DNA of 11,812 nucleotides from Candidatus Krumholzibacteriia bacterium (GTDB lineage: Bacteria; Krumholzibacteriota; Krumholzibacteriia; Krumholzibacteriales; Krumholzibacteriaceae). This document shows positions 6,768-11,812 of this stretch, one piece after another. Location: NCBI GenBank assembly GCA_026387805.1, contig JAPLKY010000155.1:1-11812 (forward strand), written 5' to 3'. The position numbers and the translations under genes are program-made. Below the pieces are notes generated by a model, which was given only the letters and a program-made list of their open reading frames with translations, made no database searches and was not told where the DNA came from. Within the stretch, counting starts at the first letter, position 1, and each line of letters opens with the position of its first letter.

Positions 6768-8054
6768 ATGGAAGCTCATGAACCCGCGTCCGCCGATAGA
6801 AAGGCCTTTTGGAACCGCGGACCTCTCTGGCTCGTTCCGTTCATCGCTCTCGTCGTCCTGAGCCTCGGCCTGTCGTTTCTCGTGTACCGGGCATCGGGCG
6901 GAAAAGAGATAGCGGACGACGCGGAGAAGCTGACTCGGTTCGCGCGGGAGCCGTTCATTCTCTGGGGGAACTATGGGGCCGCCGGTTTGAGCGGTACGTG
7001 GGGATCCTTTCCGCCGCTCCTGCCTCTCTTGTTCGGTGCGCTCGTGTACCCGTGGCTGATGATCGCTCCGGATTTCTGGGGATTTCGTCTCGGCATCCTG
7101 ACGTGGAGCGTCGTCGCTCTTCTGGCGCTGCATCTCGCGCTCGGACGTGAGTCGACCGTATCGGAGGGACGGAGACGGTTCGTGCTCTTCCTGTTCGCGG
7201 TGCTCCCCTCCGTGCTCGGGGCGATTGCCCTGATCCCCCAGGAAGAGATCTACGTTTCCCTCTTCTGCCTCGCGCTCTATTCGGCCGCCGCGAAAAGCAG
7301 ATGGAATCTCGTATTCATCCTGCTCGTGCTCTCGGCGTTCGCGGGGAAATACTTCCTGCTCGTTCTCGCCGTCCCGCTCGCGTTCGCGTCGGGCGCTCCG
7401 ATCAGGAAGCTCGCGCTGTGGGGCGGCACGAGCTTCATCCTCCTCGCCGCGTACGTGTGGTACCACCGGGTGCTCTTCGGGTTGACGCCGATCATCAGCC
7501 ACGTCATCGATCCGAACGGATCGATCTCGATCTGGGCCCTGCTGTGGAACCTGGGTGTCGTGCTCGATCCGGCGCTCGTGAGATCGCTTTCGCTCGCGCT
7601 CGTCGCCGCCCTGGTGCTCGGCTTCTGTCTCGCGGGGCACAGGAGCGGACTGTCGCTCGCGGCTCTCATGGCGGGAACTCTCTATTGCACGCTTCTCGGT
7701 CTCTCGATCACGGTTCCCGCGTACGTTCTCTGGAACGTTCCCCTCGTGCTGATCTGCATCGCTCTCATGCGCGCGCGCAGACACGTCATAGGGGCCGTCG
7801 TGCTCCTCTTCTTCTGGGGCGTCGGGGAATGGGGCGAGGACTTCTTCAGAGGAGTGAAGCTCGCGCTCGACACCGATCGTCCCGGCGGGAAGGAAGCCCT
7901 CGCGAAGCTCGCCGACCGATTCCTCGGAGCCGGGTTTCCGTACCACGCCGCGCAGATTGCGTGCATCGGGCTTGTGCTCGCGAGCGGCATCGCCCAGATC
8001 GGTCTCCTCTGGGTGGCGGGGAAGGAACGGCGGGATCACTCCTCGTTGACATAG
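6768..8054 (+). CDS. Polytopic membrane protein, GT-C-type glycosyltransferase-like
   Basis: The protein has 428 residues. A short charged N-terminus leads into a first helix (about 20-40). A long extracytoplasmic loop follows, carrying an acidic cluster, ADDAEKL (Asp50, Asp51, Glu53), and an aromatic/proline-rich stretch GTWGSFPPLLPLLFG (76-90). About ten more hydrophobic segments follow, ending in a charged C-terminus. A first-loop acidic motif plus many helices is the layout of GT-C glycosyltransferases, which use polyprenyl-phosphate-linked sugars. No specific family signature beyond that is visible, so the enzyme call is moderate and it could be another polytopic protein. It sits beside glycan-related genes and diverges from the M1 peptidase gene. 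A strong promoter immediately precedes the ATG. The last 19 bp overlap the 3' end of the convergent deacetylase-like gene. Confidence 0.78.
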   Translation: MEAHEPASADRKAFWNRGPLWLVPFIALVVLSLGLSFLVYRASGGKEIADDAEKLTRFAREPFILWGNYGAAGLSGTWGSFPPLLPLLFGALVYPWLMIAPDFWGFRLGILTWSVVALLALHLALGRESTVSEGRRRFVLFLFAVLPSVLGAIALIPQEEIYVSLFCLALYSAAAKSRWNLVFILLVLSAFAGKYFLLVLAVPLAFASGAPIRKLALWGGTSFILLAAYVWYHRVLFGLTPIISHVIDPNGSISIWALLWNLGVVLDPALVRSLSLALVAALVLGFCLAGHRSGLSLAALMAGTLYCTLLGLSITVPAYVLWNVPLVLICIALMRARRHVIGAVVLLFFWGVGEWGEDFFRGVKLALDTDRPGGKEALAKLADRFLGAGFPYHAAQIACIGLVLASGIAQIGLLWVAGKERRDHSSLT

Positions 8055-9331
8055 CTCCGACCGCGCCGCATCCGCGCTACGTTCACGAGATATCCCGGCA
8101 TGAAGGCGCCGAGGCGGCAGACGTTCTCGGCTCGGCTCAGGTAGTGGGCGACGTCGAAGTAGAGCGGATGCAGGACGGGCACGAAGACGCCGCCGACGGC
8201 AGCCGCTTTCGAGAATCGGTCGTCGAACGCCCTGAGGAGCTCTTCCCCGAAATCGCGCCCCGGCTTGACGTTCAGATCGGCGAAGTGCTGTCCGATGCTG
8301 AGCGTCCGGAGCGTTCCCATGCCGTTCGGAAGATGGAGCGGGTGGAAGTAGCCGTTGCGGTACATCGTCTCGTATTTGAAGCGCGCCGCCTCGATCGCGC
8401 CCCGCGTGTTCCGCGAGAGATTGCTGCTGAGCTCGCCGCCGTGCATGCAGACGCCCGATGCTTCCATGCCGGTGATATATTCGATGAGTCTCTTTTCGCC
8501 GGCCGCCGCCTTGAACTCATCGCCGAAGCGCCCCGACGTCGTCACGAATTCGCCGTGCAGCGCGATCTCGTTCCCGCCGATGCCCCGCACGTAGCGTCTG
8601 ATCTCGCGCGCGCCGTAGAACGGCCCGCACGGCCGGATGTACGCCGTGCTCCGCATGCCGTATCTCCCCTCGAGCTCGTGGATGAGCGGCATGTTCACGA
8701 TCGCCTTGTCGACGTCGAAGCGCGGGCTCACGCAGACCCGGTAGGGGCGTCCGTCGCGCTGTGGGAGCGTCCAGATGCGGAGCTCCGGAACGCCGCGGCT
8801 CTCGTGCGCCGACCGGACCGCCGCGCGCACCGCGGCGATTTCATTCTCGCCGTACCGCTGATGCGCGGCCGCCGTTTCGCGGAGCTTTCCGAGAAGCGGC
8901 TCGAGCGCCGCCATCGTGATGTCGGCGGCATCGTCGAGGTACGCGGGCGCGACGTGGCCGTACCCGAGGTGTCCGAGTATCTCCCTCGCGAAATCCTGGT
9001 CCACCGAGGCGCAGTGGTAGCGGATCTCGATTGCGCCGGTGGGGATGCCCGAAGCGACGGGATAGGTGAAAGGGGGAATCCGAAGCTCCTTTCCGTCGAT
9101 CTCGACGACGGCATCCTTCAGGGCGCAGGAGACGCGGAGCGTTCCCCGTTCGGAAACGCGCAGGTCGAGCTCGGCGGCGCCTCTCGCTTCCCACCATGCG
9201 GCGATCTCGCGCTGCGGCACCTTCCATGCGTCGCCGTGAGAGTCGACGTGGGCGAGGAGGCTCTCATAGGCCAAGCGGTTCTTCACGTAACGATGTCGGG
9301 AGATCGCCCGCTGCAGCATTCCGAGGTTCAT
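8036..9331 (-). CDS. Polysaccharide-deacetylase-like protein (NodB-type fold), N-terminus possibly a domain remnant
   Basis: The protein has 431 residues and is the last gene of the four-gene operon. The C-terminal half has the order of a NodB/CE4-like domain: paired aspartates Asp206/Asp208 in VSPRFDVDK, His259 in NEIALHGEF, and a late His388 in VPVLHPLYFD. An extra His297 (VCMHGGE) is also present. Such enzymes remove N- or O-acyl groups from sugars with a divalent metal. The first 50 residues (NRLAYESLLAHVDS to EIAAWWEARG) resemble the closing helix of another deacetylase domain, followed by a beta-rich stretch (52-105). The protein may therefore keep only the tail of a first domain. The ATG at 9331 is 9 nt after the acyltransferase stop and has no clear Shine-Dalgarno sequence, so coupling is likely. 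Substrate is unknown. The deacetylase call rests on motifs and may be wrong in chemistry even if the fold is right. Confidence 0.75.
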   Translation of the reverse strand: MNLGMLQRAISRHRYVKNRLAYESLLAHVDSHGDAWKVPQREIAAWWEARGAAELDLRVSERGTLRVSCALKDAVVEIDGKELRIPPFTYPVASGIPTGAIEIRYHCASVDQDFAREILGHLGYGHVAPAYLDDAADITMAALEPLLGKLRETAAAHQRYGENEIAAVRAAVRSAHESRGVPELRIWTLPQRDGRPYRVCVSPRFDVDKAIVNMPLIHELEGRYGMRSTAYIRPCGPFYGAREIRRYVRGIGGNEIALHGEFVTTSGRFGDEFKAAAGEKRLIEYITGMEASGVCMHGGELSSNLSRNTRGAIEAARFKYETMYRNGYFHPLHLPNGMGTLRTLSIGQHFADLNVKPGRDFGEELLRAFDDRFSKAAAVGGVFVPVLHPLYFDVAHYLSRAENVCRLGAFMPGYLVNVARMRRGRSYVNEE

Positions 9332-9340
9332 AGGCGCCGC

Positions 9341-9862
9341 TCACGGCTTGTAGGGTTTGAGCTTCTTCAGGAATTCCTTGTAGCTGATGGTCGAGCCGAC
9401 GAGGGGGACGCCGCATCGCGCGATCGGCGCCGCGGGATTTCCCTGCACGAGCGTCATCGGAGGAATGTTCCGCGTCACGACGCTTCCCGCCGCGATTGCC
9501 GCGCCGCGTCCGATGATCACGTTCGGGAGAATGATGACGCCCGGACCTATGAACACGTCGTCTTCGACCTTGATCGATATCTTCTCCTCGCCCGGGCCTT
9601 TGGGCTCCACCGGCACGCCTCGGAAGTGGCCGATCAGGGTCGCCCGCATGTTTATCTCGACGTTATTGCCGAGCGAGATCCGCTCGGGGTATTCCGTCTC
9701 GAGGATAAGATCGTAGCCCAGCCAGACTCCTTTTCCGATCTTCATGCCCCGCATTCGGTGGCACCAGACGCGAAACCTGGATGCGCCCGGCATGAACCGG
9801 GCGAGATGCTGAAATATCCTGTTCCTCGTGCCTCGCACGTAGCGTTTGAAACGCTTCACCAT
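9341..9862 (-). CDS. Hexapeptide-repeat (left-handed beta-helix) acyltransferase
   Basis: The protein has 173 residues from the ATG at 9862, which has GAGGTG (9868-9873) 5 nt upstream. An alternative ATG at 9881-9883 overlaps the carrier-protein stop as ATGA and would add seven residues (MKRRGAA); both are possible. After a basic N-terminus and the RMRGMKIGKGVWLG segment (37-49), imperfect hexapeptide repeats run through ISLGNNVEINMRATLIGH (62-79) and DDVFIGPGVIILPNVIIGRG (101-120). The sequence then ends in AAIAAGSVVTRNIPP and QGNPAAPI, the classic close of the WbbJ/NodL/CysE-like family. His79 is a candidate catalytic base. Such enzymes transfer acetyl or other acyl groups from CoA or carrier protein to sugar hydroxyl or amino groups. 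Placement right after a carrier protein makes carrier-bound acyl donor use conceivable, but that is inference. Confidence 0.9.
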   Translation of the reverse strand: MVKRFKRYVRGTRNRIFQHLARFMPGASRFRVWCHRMRGMKIGKGVWLGYDLILETEYPERISLGNNVEINMRATLIGHFRGVPVEPKGPGEEKISIKVEDDVFIGPGVIILPNVIIGRGAAIAAGSVVTRNIPPMTLVQGNPAAPIARCGVPLVGSTISYKEFLKKLKPYKP

Positions 9863-9867
9863 CGCCG

Positions 9868-9873
9868 CACCTC
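9868..9873 (-). promoter_or_regulatory. Ribosome binding site choosing the acyltransferase start
   Basis: GAGGTG on the minus strand ends 5 nt before the ATG at 9862. The competing ATG at 9883 has only AAAGG 3 nt upstream, but gains support from its ATGA overlap with the carrier-protein stop. Confidence 0.5.
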
Positions 9874-9879
9874 GCCGTT

Positions 9880-10161
9880 TCATGCGCCTTTGCGCTTCGC
9901 CCGCCCGGCGATGTACGCGCACAGCGGGCCGATGACCGTCAGTTCCTCCGTGTCCATGTACTCGAAATCGACCTCCTCGAGATTGAAGTGCTCCTCGATG
10001 GCCGAGATGAGCATGATGAGGCCGATCGAGTCGATGATTCCCTTCTTCATGAGGTCGAGATCATCGGGAAGCGCTCCGGCGGGGACGTTATTCTCCTTGA
10101 GGGCATCCGCGAGGTTCGACGCGACGAACGCCTTCACCTCATCTTCTCGAACGACGCTCAT
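9880..10161 (-). CDS. Acyl/peptidyl carrier protein (DltC-like stand-alone)
   Basis: The protein has 93 residues, the usual size for a free carrier protein. Ser45 in GIIDSIGLIMLISAIEEHF (41-59) is the expected phosphopantetheine attachment site, following the conserved D-S-[I/L] pattern. Acidic helices follow (NLEEVDFEYMDTEEL), as is normal for carriers that dock on partner enzymes. The start is certain: GGAGG (10169-10173) stands 7 nt before the ATG, which overlaps the stop of the adenylation gene as ATGA. This tight coupling implies 1:1 production with the adenylation enzyme, which probably loads it. The short distance and lone domain recall the DltA-DltC pair of D-alanylation systems, but no DltB- or DltD-like gene is in the window. 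No phosphopantetheinyl transferase gene is visible here either. Confidence 0.92.
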   Translation of the reverse strand: MSVVREDEVKAFVASNLADALKENNVPAGALPDDLDLMKKGIIDSIGLIMLISAIEEHFNLEEVDFEYMDTEELTVIGPLCAYIAGRAKRKGA

Positions 10162-11762
10162 ACGACGGCCTCCAGAATTCTTTGAAGCGCGAACCTGTCG
10201 AATTTTCCGTTGTCATTCAGCGGTATCCTCCGGATCATGTGGAACTTCTTCGGAACCATGAACTCGGGAAGCCTTTCGGACAGGCGTTTCTTGAGGCCGG
10301 CGACGTCGCAGCTCTCCGCTTCGATGAACGCCTCGACTCCCTGGGCTCCGTTCGGCGTCACGGGCCAACCGAGCGCGACGACGCCGTGAATTCCCGTTTC
10401 CTCCCTGATGGCCGCTTCGATCTCGCCGAGCTCGACCCGATGCCCGAGCACCTTGATCTGAAAATCGATGCGCCCGAAGTAGAGAATCGGGCCGTCGCCC
10501 CGGGGCCTCTCGACGAGATCGCCCGTCCGGTAATATATCTCATCGCGGCCGGGAGGCACAACATAGGCTTTCTTCGTTCTCTCCGGGTCGCTCAGGTAGC
10601 CGAGCGATATCTGCGGCCCCGCCATGAGAAGCTCCCCCTTCTCTCCCGGCGCGACTTCCCGCAGGTTCTCGTCGCACACGAGCACCGACATGCCAGGATT
10701 GGGGTAGCCGATCGGGACGATGCCCTTATGAACTTCCGACGGCGATCTGACCGGATCCCACCGGTAGTAGACGGACATGCACGTGGTCTCGGTCGGGCCG
10801 TAGCCGTTGTCGATCTCGGAATTGGGCGCGGCCTCGCGCCAGACCGCGACGATGTCCTGCGACAGCGCTTCGCCGCCGAAGGTGCTCCAGCGCAGGCTCG
10901 GGAAATTCCCTTTCTTGAGCGAGCCGAGGCGCTTCATGAATACGGCGAGCGAGGGCACGCTGAACCAGACGGTTATCTCGTGTCTCTTGATGAACGCGCC
11001 CGGATTGAGGAGCTCCTTCTGCGACGGGCTGCATACGCAGGCGCCCCGCAGCCACGCCGTGAAGAGGTCGAAGACCGATCCGTCGAACGTCGTTGCGCAG
11101 CTCTGAGAGAATCGATCCCGCTCGGTCACGTTTCCCCTGCCGGCCGCGTATTCGCCGTAGGAGCGGATGTTCGCATTGGACGTCATGACCCCTTTGGGCG
11201 TTCCGGTGCTTCCCGAGGTGAATATGACGTAGGCGATCGAATCGGGGAGGGGGGTCTTCGGCGTGTACGCGGCGCCCGGCGCGAGGTCCTTCATCCCGAG
11301 AATGATATGCCGGGGGAACTTCGCCTTCAGCGAGGTCGAATCCTCGAGCTCGGGAAGAAGGATGACGAGAGGGTAATCGATGCGCGCCAGCACTTCATCG
11401 AGCAGACGGCTCGACTCCTCGTCGACGATCAGCGCGCGGCATCCGCTCTTTCTGATCATGAACTCGGTACGATTGACCGGATACGACCGGTTGAGGGGGA
11501 CATATCCATGCCCCCTGAGGAGCGCCGCGACGATCCCCGCGTACGCCGGGAGCGATCTCATCGCGAAGACGGCCGTGAGGAGCGGTTCGGCGGATATCGC
11601 CCTTGCGTCAAGAGCGGCGGCGTAGGAGGAGGCGATTCTCAGGAGCTCCCCGTACGTGTATGACCGTTTTTCAACCACGAGCGCCGGCCGCTCCGGGAAT
11701 TTCCCGGCCGATCCCAGGATGCCGGAGATCAGGCTCCGATTCTCGGGCTTCACGAAAACCAC
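10158..11762 (-). CDS. Stand-alone amino-acid adenylation enzyme (AMP-forming, NRPS A-domain / DltA-like)
   Basis: The protein has 534 residues, the full length of a single adenylation enzyme with both subdomains. Core motifs in order are the P-loop YVIFTSGSTGTPKG (178-191), FDGSVFDLF with Asp227 at the place that binds the substrate amino group, NGYGPTETT (319-327), YRTGDL (411-416), GRIDFQIKVLGHRVE (430-444) and Lys520 in PLNDNGKFDR. Asp227 favours an alpha-amino acid as substrate. No condensation, carrier or thioesterase domain is fused; the carrier is the next gene, overlapping by ATGA. The enzyme should form an aminoacyl-AMP and load it on that carrier. The block WFSVPSLAVFM to STFGGEAL resembles DltA, but the position where DltA has Cys reads Gly296, so D-alanine is not assured. 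The start is GTG at 11762, just after an in-frame TAG; a second GTG at 11753 has a better upstream GGGGTGG. Substrate is not predicted with confidence. Confidence 0.92.
   Translation of the reverse strand: MVFVKPENRSLISGILGSAGKFPERPALVVEKRSYTYGELLRIASSYAAALDARAISAEPLLTAVFAMRSLPAYAGIVAALLRGHGYVPLNRSYPVNRTEFMIRKSGCRALIVDEESSRLLDEVLARIDYPLVILLPELEDSTSLKAKFPRHIILGMKDLAPGAAYTPKTPLPDSIAYVIFTSGSTGTPKGVMTSNANIRSYGEYAAGRGNVTERDRFSQSCATTFDGSVFDLFTAWLRGACVCSPSQKELLNPGAFIKRHEITVWFSVPSLAVFMKRLGSLKKGNFPSLRWSTFGGEALSQDIVAVWREAAPNSEIDNGYGPTETTCMSVYYRWDPVRSPSEVHKGIVPIGYPNPGMSVLVCDENLREVAPGEKGELLMAGPQISLGYLSDPERTKKAYVVPPGRDEIYYRTGDLVERPRGDGPILYFGRIDFQIKVLGHRVELGEIEAAIREETGIHGVVALGWPVTPNGAQGVEAFIEAESCDVAGLKKRLSERLPEFMVPKKFHMIRRIPLNDNGKFDRFALQRILEAVV
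10169..10173 (-). promoter_or_regulatory. Ribosome binding site of the carrier-protein gene
   Basis: GGAGG on the minus strand, 7 nt before the ATG, located inside the last codons of the adenylation gene. A strong own site combined with ATGA overlap suggests high and coupled expression. Confidence 0.75.
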
Positions 11763-11812
11763 CCCATTCTATGGCGCCGTATCATTTTACAGAACTTACC
11801 ATTAGCATCGCA
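11763..11812 (-). promoter_or_regulatory. Upstream region of the adenylation operon, possible -10 box
   Basis: This AT-richer stretch upstream of the operon holds TAAAAT (11784-11789, minus strand), 5/6 of a -10 consensus. No convincing -35 box is visible before the window ends. A start near 11777 would leave a leader of about 15 nt. The operon could equally continue from genes outside the window. Confidence 0.3.

Noticed and set aside
6753..8039. 428-codon minus-strand frame antisense to the GT-C-like gene
   Set aside because: The product would be an extremely charged Glu/Arg-rich chain without domains, the mirror image of hydrophobic codons on the other strand.
9341..9343. TGA read as selenocysteine
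   Set aside because: The acyltransferase ends naturally at this TGA, there is no SECIS-like hairpin I can identify, and the next ATG is only nine bases on.
7301..10261. Open frame of 986 codons on the + strand
   Set aside because: It lies antisense to four well-supported minus-strand genes and partly out of frame within the GT-C-like gene. Its translation is arginine/alanine-rich with no domain pattern. Long shadow frames are expected in GC-rich coding DNA.
10182..11663. 493-codon + strand frame
   Set aside because: Antisense to the adenylation gene, whose motifs are complete. The + strand product is Arg/Asp/Glu-rich and featureless.
1..11812. tRNA, rRNA, CRISPR arrays, insertion sequences, attachment sites
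   Set aside because: No cloverleaf-like segment, regular short repeat, transposase motif or long direct or terminal repeat was seen. The only notable inverted repeats are the intergenic hairpins listed.

Overview
The window is a GC-rich, densely coding bacterial segment with nine protein-coding genes on both strands and no recognisable RNA gene, insertion sequence, CRISPR array or phage gene. Two secreted peptidases carry the same C-terminal module, with the 'QNYPNPFN' opening and a GVY(F/L)-to-(I/L)R ending. This module is known as a type IX secretion (Por) sorting / FlgD-Ig-like domain and is abundant in Bacteroidetes-related (FCB) bacteria and in GC-rich uncultured phyla such as Eisenbacteria, Krumholzibacteriota, Latescibacterota and Zixibacteria. 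Together with the high GC this suggests a chromosomal contig from one of those lineages. The exact phylum cannot be fixed from the sequence alone.

Left part (1-3791): the 3' end of an M28 zinc peptidase gene (+) converges on a class V PLP-dependent aminotransferase-like gene (-), with a near-perfect palindrome at the junction. The aminotransferase gene diverges from a Wzx-type polysaccharide flippase gene (+) across about 214 bp of non-coding DNA. The flippase gene then converges on a methyltransferase gene (-), again with a strong hairpin between the stop codons.

Middle part (3792-8054): the class I SAM methyltransferase gene lies 13 bp downstream of a secreted M1 metallopeptidase gene (both -). 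The peptidase gene diverges from a polytopic GT-C-like membrane protein gene (+). The 95-bp divergent spacer holds two good sigma70-type promoters whose -35 boxes overlap on opposite strands. The + promoter would start transcription at or next to the A of the ATG, implying a leaderless mRNA.

Right part (8036-11762, all -): a tight four-gene operon, in transcription order an amino-acid adenylation enzyme, an acyl/peptidyl carrier protein, a hexapeptide-repeat acyltransferase and a polysaccharide-deacetylase-like protein. The first two genes overlap by ATGA, and the operon's last gene overlaps the GT-C gene tail-to-tail by 19 bp.

Taken together, a flippase, a GT-C-like enzyme, a methyltransferase, an acyltransferase and a deacetylase point to part of a surface-glycan biosynthesis and modification locus. 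The stand-alone adenylation enzyme with its own carrier protein, but without condensation or thioesterase domains, suggests that an activated amino acid or similar acid is transferred to a glycan or lipid-linked sugar. That is the most interesting candidate system here. It is inferred from domain content and gene order; substrate and acceptor are unknown.
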